Source: Streptococcus urinalis 2285-97 (GTDB lineage Bacteria > Bacillota > Bacilli > Lactobacillales > Streptococcaceae). From it: a DNA stretch of 64,000 nucleotides. This document shows positions 30,048 to 38,197 of this stretch, one piece after another. A program made the position numbers and the translations under genes. Below the pieces are notes generated by a model. The model was not told the origin of the DNA. It saw nothing but the letters and a program-made list of their open reading frames with translations, and ran no database searches. The stretch is from the NCBI RefSeq assembly GCF_000188055.2, contig NZ_AEUZ02000001.1:62001-126000 (forward strand), given 5' to 3'. Within the stretch, counting starts at the first letter, position 1; each line of letters begins with the position of its first letter.

Positions 30048-30092
30048 ATAGGTCTAAAGACCTATGTTCTAAAAAATTGCCTGTGCTATAAT
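30048..30092 (+). promoter_or_regulatory. spx promoter with upstream 18-bp palindrome
   Basis: ATAGGTCT-AA-AGACCTAT (30048-30065) is a perfect palindrome just upstream of the -35 zone of an extended -10 promoter (TGCTATAAT, 30084-30092). The palindrome also overlaps CTAAAAAATA (30041-30050), whose reverse complement occurs at about 29993-30002. It is a possible operator for an unidentified regulator. Confidence 0.5.
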
Positions 30093-30125
30093 GTATGTAT
30101 CACGAAATAGAAAGTGAGAAACAAC

Positions 30126-30524
30126 ATGATTAAGATTTATACTATCTCAAGTTGTACTAGCTGTAAAAAAGCTAAAACATGGCTTAATTCCCATCAGCTA
30201 CCATATAAAGAACAGAATTTAGGAAAAGAACCATTAACAAAAGAAGAAATTTTAGCTATTTTATCTAAAACGGAAAGTGGCGTAGAAAGTATTGTTTCAT
30301 CAAAAAATCGTTATGCAAAAGCATTAAATTGTGATATTGATGAGCTTAGTGTCAGCGAGGTTATTGATTTAATTCAAGATAATCCACGTATTTTGAAAAG
30401 TCCGATATTAATTGATGACAAGCGATTACAAGTCGGTTATAAAGAAGATGATATTCGAGCATTCTTGCCTCGTTCAATTAGAAATGTAGAGAACGCCGAA
30501 GCTCGTCTAAGAGCAGCTTTATAA
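30126..30524 (+). CDS. spx: transcriptional regulator Spx
   Basis: A 132-residue ArsC-like protein with the redox switch CTSC at residues 9-12 (SSCTSCKKAKTWLNSH) and the RNA-polymerase-interacting region including the conserved GYKEDDIRAFLPR segment. Spx binds the RNA polymerase alpha C-terminal domain and redirects transcription under disulfide stress; it is a ClpXP substrate. I start at ATG 30126 (AAAGTGAG upstream), not the in-frame GTG 30114. The length and CxxC match Spx rather than arsenate reductase. Several Spx paralogues are common in streptococci. Confidence 0.92.
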   Translation: MIKIYTISSCTSCKKAKTWLNSHQLPYKEQNLGKEPLTKEEILAILSKTESGVESIVSSKNRYAKALNCDIDELSVSEVIDLIQDNPRILKSPILIDDKRLQVGYKEDDIRAFLPRSIRNVENAEARLRAAL

Positions 30525-30530
30525 AATAGT

Positions 30531-30556
30531 AAAAAGAGTCCAGTTGGTCTCTTTTT
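30531..30556 (+). terminator. terminator after spx
   Basis: AAAAAGAG-T-CC / GG-T-CTCTTTTT hairpin ending in a T run. Confidence 0.8.
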
Positions 30557-30648
30557 ATTTTAGAGAGAAATACTAGAATTCTTGTTTATTATTAAAAAAT
30601 AAGCTATAATAAGTCGTAACTATTAATATAAAGAAAGTAGGTGTAAGT

Positions 30649-30918
30649 ATGGGATTTACAGATGAAACAGTCCGCTTTAACTTGGACGATAGTAATAAAA
30701 AAGAAATCAGTGAAACACTTACAGCTGTTTACCACTCTCTTGATGAAAAAGGCTACAATCCAATTAATCAAATCGTAGGATATGTTTTAAGTGGAGATCC
30801 TGCTTATGTTCCTCGTTATAATGATGCTCGTAATCAAATTCGTAAATATGAGCGTGATGAAATTGTAGAAGAGCTTGTTCGTTATTATTTACAAGGAAAT
30901 GGAATAGATCTTAAATGA
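30649..30918 (+). CDS. ireB: IreB family regulatory phosphoprotein (DUF965)
   Basis: An 89-residue protein, [14 protein letters not shown]..., with the fully conserved IreB layout ([19 protein letters not shown], then [22 protein letters not shown]). In Enterococcus it is phosphorylated by the PASTA kinase IreK at N-terminal threonines, and Thr residues at positions 4 and 7 are present here. It is the first gene of the conserved ireB-ruvX-yrzB cluster and overlaps ruvX by four bases (ATGA). Confidence 0.93.
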   Translation: MGFTDETVRFNLDDSNKKEISETLTAVYHSLDEKGYNPINQIVGYVLSGDPAYVPRYNDARNQIRKYERDEIVEELVRYYLQGNGIDLK

Positions 30919-31334
30919 GAATAATGGGATTGGACGTTGGCTCAAAGACAGTCGGAGTGGCTATTAGTGATCCCTTAGGCTTCACTGCACAAGGACTTGA
31001 AATCATAAAAATCAATGAAGAAGTCGGAGATTTTGGATTTGATCGTCTTTCTGAGCTCGTTGGTGCCTATAAAGTTGAAAAGTTTGTTGTTGGTTTACCT
31101 AAAAACATGAATAATACTAGTGGTCCAAGAGTAGAAGCTAGTCAAGCCTATGGTAAAAAAATAAAAGAATTATTCGATATACCAGTGGAATACCAAGACG
31201 AACGTCTAACAACAGTTCAAGCGGAAAGAATGTTAATAGAACAAGCTGATGTTAGTAGAGGAAAACGCAAAAAAGTCATTGATAAGTTGGCAGCGCAGCT
31301 AATTTTACAAAATTATTTAGATCGTATGTATTAA
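30915..31334 (+). CDS. ruvX: RuvX/YqgF Holliday-junction resolvase-like protein
   Basis: A 139-residue RNase H-fold protein. The first acidic residue is in [16 protein letters not shown], the Glu in [15 protein letters not shown] and the last Asp in [18 protein letters not shown]. The family is linked to 16S rRNA 5'-end maturation and/or junction resolution. It overlaps ireB by ATGA, and a DUF1292 gene follows nine bases later. Confidence 0.93.
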   Translation: MRIMGLDVGSKTVGVAISDPLGFTAQGLEIIKINEEVGDFGFDRLSELVGAYKVEKFVVGLPKNMNNTSGPRVEASQAYGKKIKELFDIPVEYQDERLTTVQAERMLIEQADVSRGKRKKVIDKLAAQLILQNYLDRMY

Positions 31335-31343
31335 GGAGATATA

Positions 31344-31655
31344 ATGGCACATAATCACGACCATGAACATAACCATGAACCAGAATTAATTACTCTTGTT
31401 GACGAAAACGGAAATGAAACATTATTTGAAATTCTTTTAACCATTGACGGTAAAGAAGAATTTGGGAAAAACTATGTTTTGTTAGTGCCAACTGGTGCTG
31501 AAGCTGACGAAGCAGGTGAAATCGAAATTCAAGCTTATTCATTTACTGAGAATGAAGATGGAACAGAAGGTGATTTACAACCAATTCCAGAGGATTCAAA
31601 TGAAGAATGGGATATGATTGAAGAAGTCTTCAATAGTTTTATGGATGAAGAATAA
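31344..31655 (+). CDS. DUF1292 family protein (YrzB-like)
   Basis: A 103-residue, very acidic protein with a His-rich start ([14 protein letters not shown]), the DUF1292 core [19 protein letters not shown] and [17 protein letters not shown] at the end. The family is conserved after ruvX in Firmicutes and its function is unknown. The N-terminal His cluster could bind metal (inference). AAGGAG precedes ATG 31344. Confidence 0.9.
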   Translation: MAHNHDHEHNHEPELITLVDENGNETLFEILLTIDGKEEFGKNYVLLVPTGAEADEAGEIEIQAYSFTENEDGTEGDLQPIPEDSNEEWDMIEEVFNSFMDEE

Positions 31656-31681
31656 AAAAGGTGCGTGTGCTCCTTTTTTTT
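31653..31681 (+). terminator. terminator after the ireB cluster
   Basis: AAAAAAGG-T-GC / GC-T-CCTTTTTT hairpin with a GTGT loop, ending in eight T. Confidence 0.82.
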
Positions 31682-31689
31682 ATTTAAAA

Positions 31690-31697
31690 ATCGAATA
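31690..31697 (+). promoter_or_regulatory. CIN-box-like element
   Basis: ATCGAATA differs from the CIN consensus TNCGAATA at the first base only. The following bases, ATATAAGTGGG, nearly repeat those after the cinA box (AGATAAGTGGG). A T run from the terminator lies about 15 bases upstream. Confidence 0.5.
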
Positions 31698-31723
31698 TAT
31701 AAGTGGGAGGACTTAATAAACAT

Positions 31724-31840
31724 TTGAAATTAACAGAAGAGGAAAGACATTTTTTTAAAAGCTATAATAAAACCAAATATCATTATTTTAAATCTATTTA
31801 CCAATATGCTAATCTCTTGAAGAAATTGACTAAATCTTAG
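31724..31840 (+). CDS. possible 38-residue peptide gene behind the CIN-like box
   Basis: A short frame starting at TTG, KLTEEERHFFKSYNKTKYH..., rich in Lys, Tyr and Phe and ending LLKKLTKS. A GGGAGG ribosome site (31705-31710) is 13 bases away, which is long, and no ATG or GTG is available in frame. The composition looks like a real coding sequence rather than random AT-rich DNA. It could be a functional small gene, or the truncated 5' part of a former competence-induced gene. It lies 42 bases before the next membrane-protein gene. Confidence 0.35.
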   Translation: MKLTEEERHFFKSYNKTKYHYFKSIYQYANLLKKLTKS

Positions 31841-31882
31841 ATTCTGATATACTGTTATTAATATCATTCAAGGAGAAAAATA

Positions 31883-33442
31883 GTGAATCCAACTGTTGAA
31901 AATCACTTACAGGATAACAGTAAAATTGTATATCAAGAGGGACCTAAGCCGCACACCAATAAATATGAAACAAGAGTGCCTCGTTTACATCAAATATACT
32001 TATTGTTTTTTAGTATAGTGATAAGCCTGATATCTTTGGCATTACCAAGTTTACAAAACTTTGCAAATAGTTTTCAGTCAAATCAGTTAGCCATCGGATT
32101 ATTGATAACAAAAGGACAATTGCCATATACTGATTTATTCGCAACAGGAGGAATTCTTTATTATGCATTGATTGGATTGAGTTACTTATTAGGAAATACA
32201 CTATCTCTGATATTGATTCAATTTATAGCCTTTTTTATTTCAGGTATTTATTTTTATAAGATTATTAATTATTTTACATTGCACCAGAAATTTGCTTTAG
32301 TCTATACCATTTTATTGTATCTTTTTCAATTTACATTAGGCTTTGGCGGAATGTATCCAATTCAATTTTCATTACCATTTTTAATGATTTCATTATGGTT
32401 TTTAGTGAAATATTTTGCTGGTATTGTTAAAGATGAAGCTTTTATCTTATATGGATTTGCTGGTTCAGCTGCAATGTTAATTGAACCTAGGACGCTTATT
32501 TATTGGGGATTGTCTTTAATTGCTATTGCAATTTTTAATATAAAAGAAAAACACTTCGCAAGAGGATTTTATCAAATATTGTGTATTATTTTAGGAACAA
32601 TTCTTGTTTTTTACACAGCTGGCTATTTTATTTTAAATCTTCAATTATTATTCCCTTATATTGCACAAGCAATTGTTTATCCCTTCACCTATTTTGCAAA
32701 TGGTAAAGAAGATCTTTTAATGACACTGATTTATCAACTAGCTCTGTTAATGGTAACTGGTCAGTTAACAGGTATTTTGACATTTAAAACAATTTTAAGG
32801 GAAGCAAAAGATAATGCTATAAAATGGCTATTATTTATTCTAGTCATTGTTTATTCAGTTCTTGTGATGATTACGCGAGATTATCATGTCTATCACTTAT
32901 TGACAGTGCTACCATTTGGTTTAATTTTAACTGCGATTTATTTAAATGAAAGATTTAATATTGCAAAACGAAAATCAACACATAGACGATTAAGAGTGCG
33001 TGGTGAGCAAAACAAAATTACTGTTCAATTTTTCAAAAGTCATTTCTATTTACCAATCATTATTATGATTGGGGCATTAGCTTTTCCGATTATTCAAACA
33101 ATCCAACACCAAAGTGTCAACCAGGAAAGAAAAATCGTTTCAAACTATTTACAGAGTAAAGCTAAATCATCAGAAACGTTATATGCTTGGGATGATTCTT
33201 CAATTATTCATATCAAGACAGGTCTTAAAGGAGATTCACAATTTTTATCACCATTAGTTTATACGTCAAAAAAATCTCATTTAAAACTCTTAGAAGATGA
33301 ATTGCTACAACATACAGCAAAATACATCGTCGTTAATAAATCCTTAGAAATGTCATCTACACTAAAAAAAGACATTAAAAAGCATTATAAAACCGTCAAA
33401 CTTAGTCAGTTAGACCACTTAGAAATCTATATTAAAAAATAA
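31883..33442 (+). CDS. multi-pass membrane protein, glycosyltransferase-39-like
   Basis: A 519-residue protein. The N-terminal 40 residues are polar, then about ten to eleven membrane helices follow (about 38-370 and 390-410), with a C-terminal extracytoplasmic domain of about 110 residues (RKIVSNYLQSKAKSSETLYAWDD). An early loop with the dipeptide TD (QLPYTDLFATGG, about 75) recalls the catalytic loop of GT39/ArnT-like transferases. The substrate is unknown. GTG 31883 has AAGGAG seven bases upstream. As I recall, in S. pneumoniae a competence-induced gene called ccs4 occupies the position before nrdD; whether this is related needs alignment. Confidence 0.6.
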   Translation: MNPTVENHLQDNSKIVYQEGPKPHTNKYETRVPRLHQIYLLFFSIVISLISLALPSLQNFANSFQSNQLAIGLLITKGQLPYTDLFATGGILYYALIGLSYLLGNTLSLILIQFIAFFISGIYFYKIINYFTLHQKFALVYTILLYLFQFTLGFGGMYPIQFSLPFLMISLWFLVKYFAGIVKDEAFILYGFAGSAAMLIEPRTLIYWGLSLIAIAIFNIKEKHFARGFYQILCIILGTILVFYTAGYFILNLQLLFPYIAQAIVYPFTYFANGKEDLLMTLIYQLALLMVTGQLTGILTFKTILREAKDNAIKWLLFILVIVYSVLVMITRDYHVYHLLTVLPFGLILTAIYLNERFNIAKRKSTHRRLRVRGEQNKITVQFFKSHFYLPIIIMIGALAFPIIQTIQHQSVNQERKIVSNYLQSKAKSSETLYAWDDSSIIHIKTGLKGDSQFLSPLVYTSKKSHLKLLEDELLQHTAKYIVVNKSLEMSSTLKKDIKKHYKTVKLSQLDHLEIYIKK

Positions 33443-33515
33443 AAAAATCAATATATTGTGTTTTAGAAAATTTATTGACACAATATATTGATTTTTTTGA
33501 AATCGGTGTTATAAT
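33441..33515 (+). promoter_or_regulatory. paired NrdR boxes forming a terminator-like palindrome, plus nrdD promoter
   Basis: A 21-bp perfect inverted repeat (33441-33461 with 33478-33498) is separated by 16 bases. Each arm contains the NrdR box ACACAATATATTG (33478-33490 direct; 33449-33461 in reverse). The outer arms are seven A and seven T, so the transcript of the upstream gene would also form an intrinsic terminator. The promoter has -35 TTGATT (33488-33493) overlapping box 2 and an extended -10 TGTTATAAT (33507-33515). Pairs of NrdR boxes about 16 bases apart over the promoter are the known repression geometry. Confidence 0.85.
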
Positions 33516-33537
33516 AGTCGAGTAAGGAGAGATAATT

Positions 33538-35736
33538 ATGATGATACTTGAAAAAGAAGATATAAAATTACAGCCTAGTATAAAAGTCATTAAACGTGAC
33601 GGCAGATTAGTTGATTTTGATACTAATAAAATTTACAGTGCTCTGTTGAAGGCTAGTATAAAAGTTGATAAGATGTCTCCTCTGTTAGAAACAAAATTAA
33701 AAGCTATTTCTGAGCGAGTTGTATCAGAAATTGCAAACCGATTTAACGATGATATCAAAATTTATGAAATTCAAAACATTGTTGAACATGAATTATTATC
33801 AGCAAATGAATATGCCATAGCTAATGAATATATTCAATACCGTACTAAACGTGATTTTGCTCGTAGTCAAGCAACTGATATTAATTTTTCTATTGATAAA
33901 TTATTAAATAAAGATCAAACGGTTGTTAATGAGAATGCTAATAAAGATAGTGATGTCTTTAATACACAAAGAGATTTAACAGCTGGAATTGTAGGTAAAT
34001 CAATTGGATTAAAAATGCTCCCTGCTCATGTTGCTAATGCACATCAAAAAGGAGATATACATTATCATGATTTGGATTATAGTCCTTATACACCGATGAC
34101 CAATTGTTGTTTGATTGATTTTAAAGGGATGTTAGCAAATGGATTTAAAATAGGGAATGCCGAAGTGGAAAGCCCAAAATCAATTCAAACTGCGACAGCA
34201 CAAATTTCTCAAATTATTGCTAATGTTGCCTCTAGTCAGTATGGTGGTTGTACGGCAGACCGTATTGATGAATTCTTGGCACCATATGCAGAGTTGAACT
34301 ATCAGAAGCATCTAAAAGATGCAGAAAAATGGGTCTCTGAAGAATTAAGAGAACAATATGCAAGGGAAAAAACACAAAAAGACATTTATGATGCAATGCA
34401 GTCTCTTGAATATGAAATCAATACTTTGTTTACTTCTAATGGACAAACCCCATTTACTTCCCTAGGTTTTGGACTGGGAACAAGCTGGTTTGAGAGAGAA
34501 ATCCAAAAATCAATATTGACTATTCGTATTAAAGGATTAGGGAGTGAACATCGGACTGCTATTTTTCCAAAATTAATTTTTACAGTTAAACGAGGATTAA
34601 ATTTAGAACCAGGTTCACCAAACTATGATATCAAGCAACTGGCAATTGAATGTGCGACTAAACGTATGTATCCAGATATGTTGTCTTACGACAAAATAAT
34701 CTCTTTAACAGGTTCATTTAAAGCACCGATGGGATGTCGTTCTTTCTTACAAGGTTGGAAGGATGAAAATGGTCAAGAAATTAATTCTGGAAGAATGAAT
34801 CTCGGAGTTGTAACGATTAATTTACCAAGAATTGCTATGGAATCAAATGGTGATATGGATAAATTCTGGACTATTTTCTCAGAACGTATGCAAATTGGAA
34901 AAGATGCTTTAGTCTATCGAGTAGAAAGAGTTAAAGAAGCAACTCCGGCAAACGCACCTATCTTGTATCAGTATGGCGCATTTGGAAAAAGATTAGCTAA
35001 AATAGATAATGTTGATGAACTTTTCAAAAATAGAAGAGCTACGGTTTCATTAGGTTATATAGGTTTATATGAAGTTGCAACCGTTTTTTATGGTGGACAA
35101 TGGGAATCTAACCAAGACGCTAAGAATTTTACAGTTGAAATTGTTAAACAAATGAAAGACTTATGTGAATCATGGTCACAAGAATATGGCTATCATTTTT
35201 CAGTTTATTCAACACCATCTGAAAGTTTAACAGATCGTTTTTGCCGACTAGATACTGAGAAATTTGGAATTGTGGAAGATATAACAGATAAAGAATACTA
35301 TACCAATTCTTTCCATTACGATGTTCGCAAAAATCCAACACCTTTTGAAAAGTTAGATTTTGAAAGTATATATCCTGAGTCTGGCGCGTCAGGTGGTTTT
35401 ATACACTATTGTGAATACCCCGTTTTACAACAAAATCCAAAAGCATTAGAAGCAGTTTGGGATTATGCTTATGATAGAGTTGGCTATTTAGGAACGAATA
35501 CTCCAATTGATAAATGTTATAAATGCCAATTTGAGGGAGATTTTACACCAACTGAAAGAGGATTTACTTGCCCAAATTGTGGGAACAGTGATCCTAAAAC
35601 AGTAGATGTTGTTAAAAGAACTTGTGGTTATCTTGGTAATCCTCAAGCAAGACCAATGGTTAATGGTCGCCATAAAGAAATTTCTGCGCGTGTAAAACAT
35701 ATGAACGGATCAACTATAAAATATCCAGGCCTCTAA
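33538..35736 (+). CDS. nrdD: anaerobic ribonucleoside-triphosphate reductase, catalytic subunit
   Basis: A 732-residue class III ribonucleotide reductase. An N-terminal ATP-cone (about 13-105: VIKRDGRLVDFDTNKI) is followed by the barrel with TNCCLIDFKGML (active-site Cys region), the zinc site CYKCQFEGDF and CPNCG (about 660-685), and the glycyl-radical motif RTCGYLGNPQARP near the C-terminus. It makes dNTPs without oxygen after activation by NrdG. ATG 33538 has AAGGAG eight bases upstream. Control is by NrdR. The activase nrdG is three genes downstream. Confidence 0.97.
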   Translation: MMILEKEDIKLQPSIKVIKRDGRLVDFDTNKIYSALLKASIKVDKMSPLLETKLKAISERVVSEIANRFNDDIKIYEIQNIVEHELLSANEYAIANEYIQYRTKRDFARSQATDINFSIDKLLNKDQTVVNENANKDSDVFNTQRDLTAGIVGKSIGLKMLPAHVANAHQKGDIHYHDLDYSPYTPMTNCCLIDFKGMLANGFKIGNAEVESPKSIQTATAQISQIIANVASSQYGGCTADRIDEFLAPYAELNYQKHLKDAEKWVSEELREQYAREKTQKDIYDAMQSLEYEINTLFTSNGQTPFTSLGFGLGTSWFEREIQKSILTIRIKGLGSEHRTAIFPKLIFTVKRGLNLEPGSPNYDIKQLAIECATKRMYPDMLSYDKIISLTGSFKAPMGCRSFLQGWKDENGQEINSGRMNLGVVTINLPRIAMESNGDMDKFWTIFSERMQIGKDALVYRVERVKEATPANAPILYQYGAFGKRLAKIDNVDELFKNRRATVSLGYIGLYEVATVFYGGQWESNQDAKNFTVEIVKQMKDLCESWSQEYGYHFSVYSTPSESLTDRFCRLDTEKFGIVEDITDKEYYTNSFHYDVRKNPTPFEKLDFESIYPESGASGGFIHYCEYPVLQQNPKALEAVWDYAYDRVGYLGTNTPIDKCYKCQFEGDFTPTERGFTCPNCGNSDPKTVDVVKRTCGYLGNPQARPMVNGRHKEISARVKHMNGSTIKYPGL

Positions 35737-35820
35737 GTTTATATTAGCTAATATTATGATAAAATATGATAAGTTAACTATATCTATTAGTTAATGAATC
35801 ATAGAAAGAGGAATGATAAG

Positions 35821-35973
35821 ATGGGAAAATATCAATTAGATTATAAAGGTATGCAACAAGTGGATCGATTCCATGAAAAACACTCTAAAGGCAGTTCAAC
35901 AACACCTAAAGAGCGTGCAAAATTGTTGAAAGAGCAATTTTTACAAAAATCAAAAGCAAAATCAAAGAAGTGA
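35821..35973 (+). CDS. conserved 50-residue small protein between nrdD and nrdG
   Basis: A short basic protein, MGKYQLDYKGMQQVDRFHEK..., ending in a Lys/Ser-rich tail (FLQKSKAKSKK). A good AAAGAGG ribosome site lies nine bases upstream. It overlaps the approach to the next gene. A small gene at this place is, to my recollection, usual in streptococcal nrd operons, but its role is unknown. Charge and helical character suggest a nucleic-acid or protein-binding peptide (inference). Confidence 0.7.
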   Translation: MGKYQLDYKGMQQVDRFHEKHSKGSSTTPKERAKLLKEQFLQKSKAKSKK

Positions 35974-35981
35974 GTTAAAGA

Positions 35982-36920
35982 ATGTTACAAATTGGTTTAA
36001 TTGGTTTAGGAAAAATAGCAGAAAAAGCTTATCTTCCCTATATGAGACAACTCCCTGATGTCAAATGGCATATCTCGACAAGAGATAAGACTGTTCGTGA
36101 AACAGTTAAAGGATTATTTTCTAGTGCAAAAACTTATCAAGATATTGATCAATTATTAGCTCAAGAATTAGATGGTGTGTTTATTCATGCAGCAACCAAA
36201 GTTCATTTTGATTTAGCGTCACGCTTTTTATCAAGAGGCATTCCTGTCTACATGGATAAACCCGCTACAGAATCTTTTGACACAACAAAAAAACTTTATG
36301 ATATTGCAGAAAAACATGACACTTTTTTAATGATTGGTTTTAATAGAAGATTTGCACCGAGGGTTCTAGAATTAAAATCGTTATCAAATAAAAAACAAAT
36401 ACATGTTGAAAAAAATGATATTGACAGACCAGGAGAACGATAATTTAAACTATTTGATTTCTTTATTCATCCATTAGATACCGCTTTATTTTTAATAGAT
36501 GGAGAGTTAAGAGAAGGTTACTTTAATTATAGGTTAACTGAAAATGGTCTGTTAAGCAGAGTAAGTGTTTTGTTAGAGACTAGTCATGAGACTGTCAATG
36601 TATCGATGAATCTATCCTCGGGAAGTAGACGTGAAATCATGGAAGTTCAGACACCAAAAGAAACCCTCTTAGTTGAAAATTTGGAAAATCTTACAGCTTT
36701 TGAAAATACAAAAGCGATCCATAAGTCATTTGGTTCTTGGGATTCAACCTTGTATAAAAGAGGCTTTGAGACGATTATTGACAGCTTTATAGCTGCAATT
36801 GAAGGTGAAGTTGACAACCCTGTGAACCCAGTGTCAAGTTTGATGAGTCATTGGATCTGTCAACAAATTAATCAATCAACAGGGCAATGTGGACAATTAG
36901 AATTAAAACTACCTCGATAA
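35982..36920 (+). pseudogene. Gfo/Idh/MocA oxidoreductase with one in-frame stop
   Basis: Reading straight through gives about 312 codons of a Gfo/Idh/MocA-type NAD(P)-dependent oxidoreductase. It has the Rossmann motif GLIGLGKIAEKAYLPYM, the DGVFIHAATKVHFDLA region, the catalytic lysine in PVYMDKPATE and MIGFNRRFAPR. A single TAA at 36441-36443 (after RPGER) interrupts it, and the frame continues with FKLFDFFIHPLDTALFLIDG without any shift. The first part lacks the C-terminal substrate domain, so the enzyme is probably dead unless the stop is suppressed. It is embedded in the nrdD-nrdG gene string. Confidence 0.85.
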
Positions 36921-36929
36921 AGGAGAATT

Positions 36930-37427
36930 ATGGAATTAAGAAGACCAACAGCTGATGATGAAATGGCTATTATAGAAATGATTCATGAGTTTGAAAGTCA
37001 TGAAAGTCCTCATGATGGTGGTTTTTGGAATTCTGATGAATTTGATTATACGACTTGGTTAGAGAATAATATGAAAAGTGAAGCCGGTATTGATATAGCT
37101 GACGGGTGGGTTCCAGCTATACAATTAGTTGCTTTTGTGGATCAAAAAGCAATTGGCTTTTTAAATCTAAGACTCAGATTGAATGATTTTCTTTATGAAA
37201 AAGGTGGTCATATTGGTTACAGTGTCAGACCAAGTGAACGTCAAAAAGGATATGCTAAGGAAATGTTAAGACAAGCGTTGGTATTAGCAAGTCAAAAAAA
37301 TATTAATCCAGTACTAGTCACTTGTCATGTTGACAATCTTGCCAGTAGGGCAGTAATACTAAGTAATTATGGTATTTTTGACAGTACTATTGAGGAAACG
37401 GAACGATACTGGATAGATACTGAGTAG
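36930..37427 (+). CDS. GNAT-family N-acetyltransferase
   Basis: A 165-residue GNAT protein. LVAFVDQKAIGFLNLRLRLN is the beta-sheet centre, the acetyl-CoA loop is IGYSVRPSERQKGYAKEM (Q/RxxGxA, about 100), and LVTCHVDNLASRAVILSNYG closes the fold. The pattern is that of the acetyltransferase found between nrdD and nrdG in other streptococci. The substrate is unknown. AAAGGAG precedes ATG 36930. Confidence 0.88.
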   Translation: MELRRPTADDEMAIIEMIHEFESHESPHDGGFWNSDEFDYTTWLENNMKSEAGIDIADGWVPAIQLVAFVDQKAIGFLNLRLRLNDFLYEKGGHIGYSVRPSERQKGYAKEMLRQALVLASQKNINPVLVTCHVDNLASRAVILSNYGIFDSTIEETERYWIDTE

Positions 37428-37444
37428 AGTAGGTTAGGTTGAAA

Positions 37445-38053
37445 ATGAAACAAGAGAATTGGAATAATCCTAAAGCAAAAGAATGGAAATCTCAAGAACT
37501 TAGTCAGGGACGTGTTATAGATTATAAAGCATTTAATTTTGTTGATGGCGAAGGAGTACGCAATTCATTATATGTTTCGGGCTGTATGTTTCACTGTAAA
37601 GGATGTTACAATGCTGCGACTTGGTCCTTTAAAGCAGGAATTCCATATACTCAAGAACTAGAAAATCAGATCATGGAAGATTTAGCACAACCTTATGTCC
37701 AAGGTCTAACCCTACTAGGTGGTGAACCTTTTTTGAATACTGGTATTTTAATCCCATTAATTAAAAGAGTTCGAAAGGAATTACCAACTAAAGATATCTG
37801 GTCTTGGACTGGATATACTTGGGAAGAATTAATGAATGAAACTGATGATAAATTGGAGATGCTACATTTAATTGATATATTGGTTGATGGTCGGTTTGAT
37901 ATTACAAAAAAGAATTTAATGCTTCAATTTAGAGGTTCATCTAATCAACGTATAATAGATGTTCAAAAATCTTTATCATCTAAAGAAGTCATCATTTGGG
38001 ATAAATTGAATGATGGAGAGACACATTTTGAGCAAGTTTCTCACCATCTTTAA
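37445..38053 (+). CDS. nrdG: anaerobic ribonucleotide reductase activating protein
   Basis: A 202-residue radical-SAM activase. The iron-sulfur motif CMFHCKGCYN (CxxxCxxC, about 47-54) lies after the conserved FNFVDGEGVRNSLYVSG, and TLLGGEPFLN is the SAM-binding GGEP motif. It generates the glycyl radical on NrdD. I start at ATG 37445, six bases after TAGG; a TTG six bases earlier is less well placed. It is followed by a hairpin and a cluster of DnaA boxes rather than a typical T-tailed terminator. Confidence 0.95.
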   Translation: MKQENWNNPKAKEWKSQELSQGRVIDYKAFNFVDGEGVRNSLYVSGCMFHCKGCYNAATWSFKAGIPYTQELENQIMEDLAQPYVQGLTLLGGEPFLNTGILIPLIKRVRKELPTKDIWSWTGYTWEELMNETDDKLEMLHLIDILVDGRFDITKKNLMLQFRGSSNQRIIDVQKSLSSKEVIIWDKLNDGETHFEQVSHHL

Positions 38054-38058
38054 AATAG

Positions 38059-38165
38059 TTATCCACAATATAAGGACCAATTAAAGCTTTTAATTGGTCC
38101 TTATGTGATAAAATGATGTAGTTATCCTCTATTTATCCTCATACTTACCCACAACTTGTGGATAA
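38059..38165. promoter_or_regulatory. DnaA-box cluster with central hairpin
   Basis: Two perfect DnaA boxes TTATCCACA face each other (38059-38067 plus, 38157-38165 minus). Between them lie TTATCCTCA (38133-38141) and TTACCCACA (38145-38153), each one mismatch, and TTATCCTCT (38122-38130), two mismatches. A 16-bp perfect hairpin (38070-38085 with 38089-38104) sits after the first box. A further perfect box lies at 38793-38801 inside yaaA. There is no dnaA or dnaN here, so it is not oriC. Confidence 0.7.
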
Positions 38166-38171
38166 AATATG

Positions 38172-38197
38172 AAAAAAGGGGATTAATTCCCTTTTTT
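38172..38197 (-). terminator. terminator at the end of yaaA
   Basis: AAAAAAGGG / CCCTTTTTT hairpin overlapping the last codons of yaaA, with T-rich arms. Confidence 0.65.
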
